This document shows, in pieces, positions 6,155 through 14,842 of a stretch of 64,000 nucleotides of DNA. Location of the stretch: assembly GCA_052143575.1 (NCBI GenBank), contig JBKQSP010000041.1:1-64000 (forward strand). The letters run 5' to 3'. The notes below the pieces were generated by a model, which saw only the letters and a program-made list of their open reading frames with translations, had not been told where the DNA came from and searched no databases. The position numbers and the translations under genes were made by a program. This stretch comes from JAKACA01 sp052143575 (GTDB taxonomy: Bacteria; Actinomycetota; Acidimicrobiia; Acidimicrobiales; Bog-793). Positions within the stretch are counted from its first letter, which is position 1. Each line of letters starts with the position of its first letter.

Positions 6155-9112
6155 ATGCGAATCTCAGGGATGACTAGGCATCGCGGTGTGCGGGCGGCCG
6201 GGGCGCTGGCGCTCGGGATGGCCACCCTCACGGGTCTCACGGTCTCGGGCGCTCTCGTTGGTACGACGCCGTCGTTTGCGGCCTCGACCACCTGCCCAGC
6301 AGGAAGCACTCTGCAGACACCGCGCGGTGGGTCCGGATTTGACGCCCAATGCGTCATCACGTCGACGGGTACCCCCGTCGGCGCGATCAAGCACGTGTGG
6401 TTGATCATCTTGGAGAACAAGTCCTACGACGAGACCTTCACCGGCCTCAACGAGAACAGCTACCTGTGGCAGACGCTTCCCCAGCAGGGCGCACTGCTCA
6501 CCAACTACTACGGGACCGGACACTTCAGCATGGACAACTACATCTCGCTGGTGTCCGGCCAGGCTCCCTCCTACGCCGTTCAGGACGACTGCTCGACGAC
6601 CGCGAACATGACGAACAACAACGGCGGGATCATCACCACCGGCACCGTCGGCACCGGCACTGACACCGACGGCACCACCGACTCCGATGGAACCAACACC
6701 AACCCGCCTGATCCGGCTGGCGCCGGCAACGGCAACTACGGCCAACTCCTCGTGCACGGTGGTGTCGATGCCGCACTCGGCAACAACGGCTGTGTCTACC
6801 CGACCAGCGTGGCGACGCTGTTCAACCAGTACAACGCTGCCGGGGTTTCGTGGAAGGCCTATGCCCAGGACCTCGGGGGCGCCCAGCCCGTTGGCTCTAC
6901 GACGTACGTGACCGGCTCAACCCCAGGGGTGACCGACACCGTGCCCGGTCGCGATGACGGGGCGTGCGGTTACCCCGGCACGTCGAGCAACGATCCCGTC
7001 ACCAACCCGACGAACCTGGTCGCCCCGAGCGGCGATGTGACGAGCTTCACGGGCGCCCAGCCGGCCAACGCGGGCGGCAACGGCGACCCCGCCGACCAAT
7101 TCGTGGCCAAACACTTCCCGACGGGCTGGTTCACGTCGCTCACCGGCGAGTCCGCTGGCACGCAAAACGGTGTCACCTACCCCTCCCAGCCAGCTCTCAA
7201 CGAGCCGACGACGCCGGAGTACGACGGACCGGGGGCGCCGACGAACGGGACGACCGACACCAACTGCGACGCCAACCACGTCGCCAACCTGGACGACCCC
7301 ACCTATGGCCTGGCGCACGATCTCACCCTCCCGGCCAATGAGGTCCCGGCGTTCAACTGGATCACGCCGGACAACTGCAGCGACGCCCATGACGCAACCT
7401 GCCAGGGCAACAACCTCTCGGGAGCCTTCAATCCCAACGGCACGCCGAACTACACGCCGACCGGCCTGCCCGCTGACGATCCGGAGGCTACGACGCCGCT
7501 CAACTACACCGGCGGGTTGTACGCGGCCGACCTGTTCCTGCGGTACTACATCCCGCTCATCGAGCAGTCCGCGGCCTTTGCGGACGGGGGGCTCATCGAC
7601 GTCACCTTCGACGAGGCCAACCCTCCGTTCACGATCGGCAACAGCTTCAACAACGTGCCGGCGTCCGGCGACCGGTCCACCAACTTCGCGCCGGCGGACC
7701 AGCCGAGCTACGGCACGCCCGGGAGTACGGCGCCGGGTGCAGACTCCCTCTACGGTGCCTACGGCATCCAGACGGACGCCGCCGGCGAGAATATCGACGG
7801 TGAGAACGTGAGCACCGAGCCGACCGGGCCCAACGACCCCGAAGTGACCAACAGCTCGGGTGAGCAGCTGCAGCCCGGTCCGGGTGCCTCGGGCTTCATC
7901 GACCGTCCAACGGGCCTCACCGGCGAGAGTCCGTATCTGAGCGGTTCCCCTGGCACGAGCACCGAGCCGGCCCTCGTCGCCCCGGGCTCGAGCATGGTCA
8001 GCGACGCAAAGATCAATGCCGACGACACCGGCCGCCTCGTCTCGGGCACCGACGCCTTTGGCAACACGATCCCGCCCGACACCTTTGTCGGGGCCGTCAG
8101 TGACCTCGGGCCGCTCTCTTTGGCGTCCAACGCCAGCACCACGACGGCATCCAACAACTACGCCAAGCCCTGGAGCGGCTCCTTCCAGCTGCTCAACGAC
8201 AGCGGACAGCCGGTCACTCTGCCGAGCGGCTTCGACGGCAACGTCACCTTGGGTGCCGAGGGAGCGACGTCCACCGTCGGAGGCTCCAGTTGCCCGAGCG
8301 GCAGCGAGGCCGCTACCACCAGCGGGTGTGTCACAGCTGACCCGCTCTACGACCCCACCGACTTCACCCCTGGCGGGGGCGACACCGGAACCGTGCTGAT
8401 CAGCCCGCTCATCAGGCCGGGAACGGTGTCGAGCACCTATTACAACCACTACAGCACGTTGCGCACGCTGGAGGACCTGCTGCTCATCGGGCGGTCCTGC
8501 ATCGAGCCCGTCAATGGCGACACCCCGCTGGCTGCCGGCACGGTCTGCGGGGGTCTCGACGGCGCGGGCCACCTCGGCTACGCCGCCCAGGCTGGTCTTG
8601 CCGACTTCGGCCCGGACGTCTTCACGGCGCAGTCGTTCAGGCCTGTGCACAGGCCTCCGGGCTATCGAGCCGTCAGCGGCTACGGCGCAGGCACCTTGTA
8701 CTGCCCGGACCACACCAGTCTCGGCTACACGGGTCGCGACGGCAGGCCCGGTGCCGGCGGCTTCGGTGGCACCGCCGGCACGGGTGGCGCCGCCGGGTGC
8801 GGGAGCAACGGTGGCGACGGCGGCAATGGTGGCGATGGTGTCACGGCGGCTGGCTACGGCGGCAACGGAGGAAACGGTGGCAACGGCGCCTGCCAAGCCG
8901 AGGAATGGGTCGGGGGAGCCTGGTTGACGGCGACCGGCGCCCAGACCTCGCCGTACGACACGCCGCCGTGCGCCGGCAACGGCGGCAACGGCGGCAACGG
9001 CGGCAAAGGCGGCAAGGGCGTTGGCTCGAACCCGGGCGGCAACGGCGGCAACGGCGGCAACGGCTCGCCCGGGGTTGACGGCCAACCCGGCCAGCCGGGT
9101 GCCAACGGTTAG
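6155..9112 (+). CDS. Secreted phosphoesterase (acid phosphatase/phospholipase C-like) with a PE_PGRS-like Gly-rich C-terminal tail
   Basis: This 985-aa protein begins with a Sec signal peptide (basic start, then a hydrophobic run, cleavage near PSFAAS). Residues from about 70 onward match the phosphoesterase family (PF04185 type). IKHVWLIILENKSYDETF is the N-terminal metal-binding block. GHFSMDNYISLVSGQ follows at about residues 122-136, then WITPDNCSDAHDATC, IDVTFDEANP and YYNHYSTLRTLEDL. Such enzymes hydrolyse phosphate mono- or diesters outside the cell. The middle carries long Thr/Gly/Asp/Asn-rich inserts. The last ~125 residues are dominated by GGNGG/GGDGG repeats with two Cys-containing spacers, resembling mycobacterial PGRS tracts. 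ATG6155 is chosen for the signal peptide and the promoter just upstream. It lies inside the inferred island, 19 bp upstream of a lipoprotein gene. Confidence 0.8.
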   Translation: MRISGMTRHRGVRAAGALALGMATLTGLTVSGALVGTTPSFAASTTCPAGSTLQTPRGGSGFDAQCVITSTGTPVGAIKHVWLIILENKSYDETFTGLNENSYLWQTLPQQGALLTNYYGTGHFSMDNYISLVSGQAPSYAVQDDCSTTANMTNNNGGIITTGTVGTGTDTDGTTDSDGTNTNPPDPAGAGNGNYGQLLVHGGVDAALGNNGCVYPTSVATLFNQYNAAGVSWKAYAQDLGGAQPVGSTTYVTGSTPGVTDTVPGRDDGACGYPGTSSNDPVTNPTNLVAPSGDVTSFTGAQPANAGGNGDPADQFVAKHFPTGWFTSLTGESAGTQNGVTYPSQPALNEPTTPEYDGPGAPTNGTTDTNCDANHVANLDDPTYGLAHDLTLPANEVPAFNWITPDNCSDAHDATCQGNNLSGAFNPNGTPNYTPTGLPADDPEATTPLNYTGGLYAADLFLRYYIPLIEQSAAFADGGLIDVTFDEANPPFTIGNSFNNVPASGDRSTNFAPADQPSYGTPGSTAPGADSLYGAYGIQTDAAGENIDGENVSTEPTGPNDPEVTNSSGEQLQPGPGASGFIDRPTGLTGESPYLSGSPGTSTEPALVAPGSSMVSDAKINADDTGRLVSGTDAFGNTIPPDTFVGAVSDLGPLSLASNASTTTASNNYAKPWSGSFQLLNDSGQPVTLPSGFDGNVTLGAEGATSTVGGSSCPSGSEAATTSGCVTADPLYDPTDFTPGGGDTGTVLISPLIRPGTVSSTYYNHYSTLRTLEDLLLIGRSCIEPVNGDTPLAAGTVCGGLDGAGHLGYAAQAGLADFGPDVFTAQSFRPVHRPPGYRAVSGYGAGTLYCPDHTSLGYTGRDGRPGAGGFGGTAGTGGAAGCGSNGGDGGNGGDGVTAAGYGGNGGNGGNGACQAEEWVGGAWLTATGAQTSPYDTPPCAGNGGNGGNGGKGGKGVGSNPGGNGGNGGNGSPGVDGQPGQPGANG
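8974..9064 (+). repeat. Tandem GGCAACGGC repeats encoding Gly-Asn-Gly tracts
   Basis: Near-perfect 9-bp units of GGCAACGGC are repeated in two blocks (8974-9004 and 9038-9064), separated by a Lys-containing variant. A looser block of the same kind lies near 8810-8890. The repeats are in frame and code for the PGRS-like tail, so copy number is likely to vary by slippage. Confidence 0.8.
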
Positions 9113-9131
9113 AGAGGAACGTAACGAGCCG

Positions 9132-9716
9132 ATGCACCTCGCCGTGGGGGCGGCCAAGCGTCAACGGGGTCGGGCCATCGAGCCCGGCCTCGGGCGCGCC
9201 GTTGCCGCCTTGCTGATCGCCGCCCTCCTCCTCGCCGGCTGCGGTGGCGGCTCCAAGTACCCCTCCTTCCTCCCGCGCAAGACGCTGCACCCCGACGTCG
9301 ACGCTGCTCTGATCGGTACGATGGCGAAGCCGGCGCTCCAGGTCGAAGGACTGCCCGTCGAGGCGGAGACGAAAGCCTTCGACGTCTGGATCACCGTGAG
9401 CGGCCCGGTCGTCCCTGGCGAGGGCCTGCCGAATCAGCCTGACGCCACCACGTGCACCTGGACCGTGACGATGACGGGCGCCAATGCCGACGTGCCCGTC
9501 TCCATCGCCGACTTCCACTCCGTCGACCACCTCGGTGCCGTCTTCCTCATGGGTCTCGTCCCCGGCGAGCACCCCCCGCCCCCCGTGCTCCACCGCGGCC
9601 AGACGCTCACCTTCAGGCTGCGGGCCTACGAGCTGGTCGGCGAGGGCATGATGCAGTGGGCGCCGGACCACAGGCACGTCGTGGCCTACTGGGACTACAC
9701 GGTAGAGAACGACTGA
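9132..9716 (+). CDS. Putative lipoprotein, unknown function
   Basis: A 194-aa protein with a typical lipoprotein signal: a basic n-region, the hydrophobic AVAALLIAALLLAGC and a lipobox Cys near residue 37. The mature part is a single domain of about 155 residues with a beta-rich pattern (FDVWITVSGPV, CTWTVTMTG, LTFRLRAYEL). It ends in HVVAYWDYTVEND. I do not recognise the family; an extracytoplasmic Ig-like or DUF4352-like fold is possible. ATG9132 is chosen because the lipobox follows at the usual distance and GAGAGGAA lies upstream. The 19-bp gap after the phosphoesterase gene suggests one transcript, so it may be a partner or chaperone of that enzyme. Confidence 0.75.
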   Translation: MHLAVGAAKRQRGRAIEPGLGRAVAALLIAALLLAGCGGGSKYPSFLPRKTLHPDVDAALIGTMAKPALQVEGLPVEAETKAFDVWITVSGPVVPGEGLPNQPDATTCTWTVTMTGANADVPVSIADFHSVDHLGAVFLMGLVPGEHPPPPVLHRGQTLTFRLRAYELVGEGMMQWAPDHRHVVAYWDYTVEND

Positions 9717-9742
9717 CCTGCTGGGCCGAAGCTGACCAGCGC

Positions 9743-9795
9743 GCCCGAGCGACGCTGCTCGCCGGCTTTTCCCACGCCGGTGGTCGCGCTCGGGC
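9743..9795 (+). terminator. Long hairpin, possible transcription terminator
   Basis: GCCCGAGCG (9743-9751) pairs perfectly with CGCTCGGGC (9787-9795). An inner CCGGC/GCCGG stem (9762-9766 and 9776-9780) encloses TTTTCCCA. It sits 27 bp after the stop of the lipoprotein gene. No T-run follows, so it may be an actinobacterial U-less terminator or only an RNA structure. Confidence 0.4.
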
Positions 9796-9960
9796 CGATT
9801 ACGGCTCGATTCAGTTATCTCGCCTCACGGCCGAGCCCTGTCACCCACATTCACCCAACGTCGGCGTCCCGACGCGCCCACTTGCCACAGCGGAAGGCAC
9901 CTACTGAGGCACGATTTCCTGCACGGGACACGCCGGGACGGATGAGGACGATTCCGAGCC

Positions 9961-10006
9961 GCTCGCAATGTGCAGGTCATAGGCTCCATTCCATCTCGGC
10001 CTCTGG
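9961..10006 (+). repeat. Degenerate partial copy of tRNA-Thr 3' half (candidate decayed attR site)
   Basis: Aligned with tRNA-Thr positions 4207-4254 (anticodon loop to just past CCA), 37 of 48 positions match, with two single-base gaps. The shared core includes AATG(C/T)GCAGGTCAT and CCATCTCGG. Sequence upstream of the anticodon loop no longer resembles the tRNA beyond chance, which is expected of an attachment-site duplication rather than a duplicated whole gene. The copy is in direct orientation, 5.75 kb from the intact gene. Confidence 0.6.
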
Positions 10007-10061
10007 TGCGACGTTGTGAGTCCGTTTGATACCCAACGGTTCGTTATCCGCTTTCCTTCGC

Positions 10062-12542
10062 TCAGGTGACGGTGACAGTGACAGAGCTGGAAACGCCGGC
10101 CGCATTTGTCGCGGTGCTCGCGCGCTGCACGCGAAATCCATACTTACCGGGCTTCTTCGTCGAGAAATCGATCTCGTAGCCCACCGTCTTCTTCCCGTTC
10201 GGGAGCGTCTGTAACTTGATGACGGCGGACTTACCAGCGCGTATCCAGTTGCCGGCTACCGCCTCCTCGAGCAGGACGATCTGGCCGGACTCGTTCGGGG
10301 AGACCGTGCCGTAGAGCACGGTGGTGACACCGGGCGCGACGCTCTTCCTGGTCACAGCCACACTCACGACTTGGGCGACCGACACCGTCCCGATGGAGCT
10401 CGTGGCCGGATTGTGGCCGATTGAGCCCACGAACCGCCACTCGTAGCGGGTGTTCGCTTTTGGCCTGACCGTGATGGTGGTCTTGCCACTCGAGCCGGTC
10501 TTGTTCGCTGACAGCTTGGCGAATGAACCGCTCAACCCGGCTCGCGACCAGAGTGAGACGACGACTCCTGAGATCGGCTTCGAGGTCGTCGAGTCGGTCA
10601 GCGCCGTCGTGAGGGCGATGCTCTTGGCGTAGTTGATCGTCGTGGTAGGTGGGCCGCTGAGCTTGGTGCGGTCTCCCGGCGCGTACGGGATGACGGGTGC
10701 CGACGGGCTCGACCAGCCCCCGGCGCCGACCACATTCAGAGCCTGGACCTCGAACTGGTACGTAACGTAGTTGGTGAGGTTCCTGATCACTGCAGGTGAG
10801 CTCGACACGACGTCTGCCTTCGACCAGGTCGTGCCCGCGTTCGTCGATTTGCGCACGTTGTAGTGCTCGATCGGAGCCCCCCCGTCACCAGGTGCGTCCC
10901 AGGTGAGCTTCACCTGTGCGTCGGCAGGCGCCGCTTCGAGGCCTGACGGCGTTCCTGGCACCGTCGCGATCTGGCCCCCGGTCGCAGACAGCGGGACCTT
11001 GATCGTGCCGGCGATCGTCATGACTGTCACCTGACCGCCGAGGGGGCCGGCGCTCGTCGGGACGACCGTCACGTCGACCCTGCAGGACTCACCGTTCTCC
11101 ACCGCCGCGATCAGCAGCGCGTCGGTGCAACTGTCGCCTGTGACCGCGAAGTCCGTGCTCCCCGTCACCGACACCTGCGAGGTACCGACGAGACCGCCGC
11201 CGCTGTTGCTGAGTTCGAAGCTGAGCGTCTTCGACAGCCCCTGGCCGACGGTCCCGAAGGCGAGCGAAGGCGGGTCTGACTGCACGTCCGGTGTCCCTGT
11301 TGCGCTCGACTGCACCGAGCCGATGTCGCAGCTCGAGAAGGACGCGCCAAGCAGGTACTCCCGTTGATCGGCGAGCGAGCAACCGCCGCGCGTTGCTGCC
11401 CCGTGCGCTTGGCTCGGTGACAGGATCGACGGCGTCGGACCACCGTTCTCGGCCGGCGTGGCGAGCGTGTCGGTGAGAGCGATATCGGTCGAGTCCCCGA
11501 CGTCGCACGTCGCGCCCGTGAGGTTGTACCCGTTGCCCGTGCCCGGTCCGTATCCCCCAGACTCCCAGATCCCCCCCACGACGGTGGAGGAGGCGTAACA
11601 GTCCTCGGCCGTGGATGACCCGGCCGGGACGTTGTCTCCGACGATCGTGTTCTCCGCGTAGACCTCGGTCAACTCGCCGTACATGCTCACGCCGATCGAG
11701 TTCTGTGCGATGGTGTCGTTGTCGAGGTAAGGCTGGGCGCCGTTGTCGGCGACAAGGCCGGAAGTTGTGTTGCCGGAGAAGGTGGTGTCGTCGATCGAAC
11801 CGGATCCGTTGATCTCTGCACCCACCAGGTTGCCCATGAACGCGTCATTCGTGATGTACACAGACGTCAGCTGGTTGTCGTCCTCCCCGGTCGTGTAGTA
11901 CATCCCGACGCCGGCGGTGGCGGTGGCGTTCTCGAACAGATCGTCACGCAGGTTGAGGTTGACGTTATAAGCATCGAGCCCGTATCGCGGGCCTGATGAG
12001 CCCGGATCGACGGCGACGTTCTCGATGGTCACTCTCTCGTAGAAGTAGTAGCCGGCCGTGAGATCGATCTCGGCAGTAGGTGGGCCGGTGCAGTCGCTCG
12101 AATCCCACGTCAGCGTGCTGAGGGCGGCCTCCGGCCCGTCGAGAACGAACCCGCTCGGCTCGCCGGCGAGGCCGACTCCTGCGATCGTGATCGCCCGGAA
12201 ACCATCCGGGATCGAGATCGGGCAGTATGTGCCCGGCATGAGGGCGATCGTTGCCGGCGCTGAGCTGGCGCCTCCCTCCTCGGCGTCGCTGAGGGCTTGA
12301 GCGAGCGTCAGACAACCGGGAGCTTGCAGCGACGTCCCGTAACCGCAGGCGAGGAAGAGGTTGGGGTTTCTCGTGGTGGCGCCAGCCGGTGCGGGCTGGG
12401 CGAGAGCGACGCTGAGTAGTCCAGCCAGGAGCGTTGTGGTGGTGAAGACAGCCCTCACCCAGCCGCAAGGGCGACGGCCGATGCGCCTGATGCTCTCCCG
12501 GCGCCGACTCGCCCCGGTTGCCGTTGGAGCAGGCCCAGTCAT
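10062..12542 (-). CDS. Secreted right-handed beta-helix protein with choice-of-anchor Q, fibronectin III and Ig-like domains
   Basis: About 826 aa. A basic start and hydrophobic segment (VFTTTTLLAGLLSVAL) form a signal peptide. Residues ~55-380 read as a parallel beta-helix of the CSLREA / choice-of-anchor Q type, with repeated N-rich rungs and ending with GCSLADQREYLLGASFSSCDIGSVQ. Next come a HYDIN/ASPM-like Ig domain (PSLAFGTVGQG, LSFELSNSGGG) and a fibronectin III domain (GTPSGLEAAPADAQVKLTW to YQFEVQALNVVG). The C-terminus holds two beta-sandwich domains. No transmembrane anchor or sorting signal is seen at the C-terminus, so release or non-covalent attachment is likely. The start is uncertain: ATG12542 fits the signal peptide, while a longer frame opens at 12671. 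Probable role is adhesion or glycan binding. Confidence 0.72.
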   Translation of the reverse strand: MTGPAPTATGASRRRESIRRIGRRPCGWVRAVFTTTTLLAGLLSVALAQPAPAGATTRNPNLFLACGYGTSLQAPGCLTLAQALSDAEEGGASSAPATIALMPGTYCPISIPDGFRAITIAGVGLAGEPSGFVLDGPEAALSTLTWDSSDCTGPPTAEIDLTAGYYFYERVTIENVAVDPGSSGPRYGLDAYNVNLNLRDDLFENATATAGVGMYYTTGEDDNQLTSVYITNDAFMGNLVGAEINGSGSIDDTTFSGNTTSGLVADNGAQPYLDNDTIAQNSIGVSMYGELTEVYAENTIVGDNVPAGSSTAEDCYASSTVVGGIWESGGYGPGTGNGYNLTGATCDVGDSTDIALTDTLATPAENGGPTPSILSPSQAHGAATRGGCSLADQREYLLGASFSSCDIGSVQSSATGTPDVQSDPPSLAFGTVGQGLSKTLSFELSNSGGGLVGTSQVSVTGSTDFAVTGDSCTDALLIAAVENGESCRVDVTVVPTSAGPLGGQVTVMTIAGTIKVPLSATGGQIATVPGTPSGLEAAPADAQVKLTWDAPGDGGAPIEHYNVRKSTNAGTTWSKADVVSSSPAVIRNLTNYVTYQFEVQALNVVGAGGWSSPSAPVIPYAPGDRTKLSGPPTTTINYAKSIALTTALTDSTTSKPISGVVVSLWSRAGLSGSFAKLSANKTGSSGKTTITVRPKANTRYEWRFVGSIGHNPATSSIGTVSVAQVVSVAVTRKSVAPGVTTVLYGTVSPNESGQIVLLEEAVAGNWIRAGKSAVIKLQTLPNGKKTVGYEIDFSTKKPGKYGFRVQRASTATNAAGVSSSVTVTVT

Positions 12543-12773
12543 CCGGCCTGGTCGCGCCTGAGACGAGTTTGCGCTCCTGCCGTGCCTCGAGTGATTCTCG
12601 AACGGTTCAGGCTCGGATTTCACAACGTCGTGGTGGCCCCCCTCGGCACTCGAGACGCTCCACATGGCCATACAATCGACGCTACTGCTGTCACGACTCT
12701 TGACTCCTGGCGGCGTCGAGCCTCTGGGCCGCTCGCGGGGACGAGTCCACCCGGCCCAAGCTGGCTAGATTCG

Positions 12774-14288
12774 CTAGCCCTCGATGTCGAGGCCACCGTG
12801 CGCCGAGAAGTAGTTGGCCGCCGAGGCCGTGACGGCGTACTTACCCGCTGCCGAGCCCTTCGGGAAAGTGATCGAGACGGTGCCCGATCCACCGGTTGTC
12901 TTGACCTTGCCGTCGACCCTGACCGTCGCTCCGGCCACCGGGTCACCCGCGTCGGTCACCTCGAACGTGACGGTGTTGGTGACGCCGTTCTTGATGACTG
13001 CCCGGGACGCTCGGATCGACAGACCGGCGAGCGACTGGGTGATGTAGTCCTGCGTGCGTAACTGGGAGTTGTCGATGCACTGCAGGGCGACGTCGAGCCG
13101 TCCGTACGACCCGCCGCTCAGCCCGATGAGCCCGTCCTCGAAGCACGGCGTTGCGTAGGTTTCCACCGGGCCGAAGGCCGTGTCGGCTGTGTTGGTCCGT
13201 ACCGTCGCGACGTCGTTGGTGGAGTGGTTGTACCAAGCGACCCAGATGCGACCATCGGGGCCGGCCGAGATGGCTACGTCCGAAGCAGGAGAGGAGTCGG
13301 GGACCGTCAGGGCTTTCGCCGCACCCACGCGCCACAGCCTGAGCGAGCAGGTCGTGCCGTTCGAGCAGTAGGCCAGGAAGATCCCGCTGTGGGTGTTCGT
13401 ATTGGCCATGGCCAACGTCGCCGCCGCGTACAGGTTGTTGACCGAATTCGTACCCGAGCCCGGAGCCTTTCGCACCGGTCCATTGCTCGTGGCGTCCTTG
13501 ACGTAGAAGCCGTCATCGCCACTCGGCTTCGAGAAGAACTGATACCACGCCACGAAGACGTTGTCGTTGCCGGCGATGTCGGCCGCCTCAGCCGCCCGCC
13601 CGACATCTCCCCCTCCGGGGGTGAGGACGTGGTCGTCAGCGCCGGTGGCCGGGATCGTGACCGATGTGCCGATGCGGTAGAGCACGGCACTGTGGCCTCC
13701 GGAGGAGCCGCCCCAGGCGGCGGACAACGCGCCCGTCCTCGTTTCGGTGCCGCCGGGAATTGGGTTGTAACAGTCATCCGACAGGGACCATCCCTGCAGC
13801 GTCCACTGCGGTTTGGCAGCTACGGCGCCGTAGACGCACCCCTTGGAGTAGGGGTCGCTGTTGCTGTCGTCGCGTCCGCCGCTGAAGATGATTTCGGGCG
13901 AGCTCCCGTCCGACACCAGCACCGGGTCGTCGGTGAGTCCCAGCCACCCTGTGCCCCCGAAGATGCTCACGGGTGCCCCGACGGTGGTCCCTGCCGCATC
14001 GACGAGGATGTCCTCGTAGGTGTAGTTGGTGTTGTGGATGTGGCGCTGCCAGAGGATCGTGGCAGTGTCATCCGGAGCGAGCCAGACGGCCGGCGTGCCC
14101 GTGAAGGTGGCCCCGAGAGTCTTTGCAAGCTCGGTCCAGTAGCCCGGTGCGTGCCTCACCAGATGGGCTCCCCCAGGGTGGCTTTGCAGCGTCCCTGCCA
14201 CCGACGACGAGGCGCCCATCGCGACGGCGCCGCACGTGGCGAGGGCGAGCGTCGCGAGAGTGACCGTCCACTGTTTCTTCTGCCTCAT
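12774..14288 (-). CDS. Secreted protein, propeller-like with C-terminal Ig-like domain, unknown function
   Basis: A 504-aa protein with a signal peptide (MRQKKQWTVTLATLALATCG, cleaved after a Ser/Ala stretch). The first ~370 mature residues contain spaced beta motifs of the type 'D..ILWQRH', 'DNVFVAWYQF', 'GRIWVAWYNHS', which look like blades of a sialidase/BNR-type propeller without canonical Asp boxes. The last ~90 residues (ASRAVIKNGVTNTVTFEVTDAG...) form a bacterial Ig-like domain. ATG14288 is supported by AAAGGAG about 10 bases upstream and the adjacent signal peptide. No catalytic residues are recognised. The neighbours are other secreted repeat proteins. Confidence 0.7.
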   Translation of the reverse strand: MRQKKQWTVTLATLALATCGAVAMGASSSVAGTLQSHPGGAHLVRHAPGYWTELAKTLGATFTGTPAVWLAPDDTATILWQRHIHNTNYTYEDILVDAAGTTVGAPVSIFGGTGWLGLTDDPVLVSDGSSPEIIFSGGRDDSNSDPYSKGCVYGAVAAKPQWTLQGWSLSDDCYNPIPGGTETRTGALSAAWGGSSGGHSAVLYRIGTSVTIPATGADDHVLTPGGGDVGRAAEAADIAGNDNVFVAWYQFFSKPSGDDGFYVKDATSNGPVRKAPGSGTNSVNNLYAAATLAMANTNTHSGIFLAYCSNGTTCSLRLWRVGAAKALTVPDSSPASDVAISAGPDGRIWVAWYNHSTNDVATVRTNTADTAFGPVETYATPCFEDGLIGLSGGSYGRLDVALQCIDNSQLRTQDYITQSLAGLSIRASRAVIKNGVTNTVTFEVTDAGDPVAGATVRVDGKVKTTGGSGTVSITFPKGSAAGKYAVTASAANYFSAHGGLDIEG

Positions 14289-14477
14289 GGGTATTCCGCT
14301 CCTTTCGATGGTCCGGCCTCGATGGTCCACAGCTGGCACGACGGCGCCGGGGACCGCTTCCTGCCGCCTCGGGACGACGGACGACGCCTCCCCCCGCACG
14401 AGACGCCACGTCCCACCATGGGGCGATCATGAAGGTCAGGCGCTGGTGCTGAAAGGGGCGATTCCCCCTCTTTCGCT

Positions 14478-14795
14478 CTAACGGCCCGCCGAATCCAGCG
14501 GAGAAGGCGGCTTCCCGCCCGGCCACGAGCAGCTCGTCGCCGCGAGGACCCGTTCGAAGGGGATCTCTGCCTGCTGAGCGGCGATGCGCACGGCGTCCAC
14601 AGTGGTCCCCTCGAACAGGCAGAGGATCACTTCTTCGTCGATGATGAGGATCGAGCCCCGATATGCCAGCTCCGGCGCCTCGCCGCGCTGTTCGGCAACG
14701 GCCGCCGCCCGGGCGTCGATGGCGACGAGGTCGCCTTCGTCCGCGTCGGGCAGGAAGCACTCGACGATGAAGCCCCTGAGCGTGTTGCGGCTCAC
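14478..14795 (-). CDS. Small ferredoxin-fold protein, DUF4242 / SCO4226-like
   Basis: A 105-aa protein reading FIVECFLPDADEGDLVAIDARA near the start, then a SILIIDEEVILCLFEGTT strand-rich part and AAQQAEIPFERVL. This matches the beta-alpha-beta pattern of the DUF4242 / SCO4226 nickel-binding family. The only usable start in frame after the upstream gene ends is GTG14795; no Shine-Dalgarno sequence is visible. It lies 47 bp downstream of the large LuxR-type regulator on the same strand, so it may be its last operon gene. The family's function is not well defined, and whether the metal ligands are kept cannot be judged here. Confidence 0.55.
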   Translation of the reverse strand: MSRNTLRGFIVECFLPDADEGDLVAIDARAAAVAEQRGEAPELAYRGSILIIDEEVILCLFEGTTVDAVRIAAQQAEIPFERVLAATSCSWPGGKPPSPLDSAGR

Positions 14796-14842
14796 GGTGG
14801 CGACGGTAGGGATGACGCCCCGCGTCGAAAAGGGTTGGTTCC

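Larger units (their letters stand above)
9717..10061. other. Non-coding gap between convergent genes
   Basis: This 345-bp stretch holds no convincing gene. It contains a long hairpin right after the lipoprotein gene (9743-9795) and a degenerate partial copy of the tRNA-Thr 3' half (9961-10006). I see no other recognisable feature between them. Confidence 0.6.

Noticed and set aside
8974..9064. Possible CRISPR or minisatellite array
   Set aside because: The 9-bp units are in frame, lack spacers and code for Gly-Asn-Gly; this is a protein-coding repeat.
6917..9157. 746-aa minus-strand frame over the phosphoesterase
   Set aside because: Mirror of the Gly-rich gene; composition is R/G/A/V with no domain and it covers a clearly coding plus-strand family.
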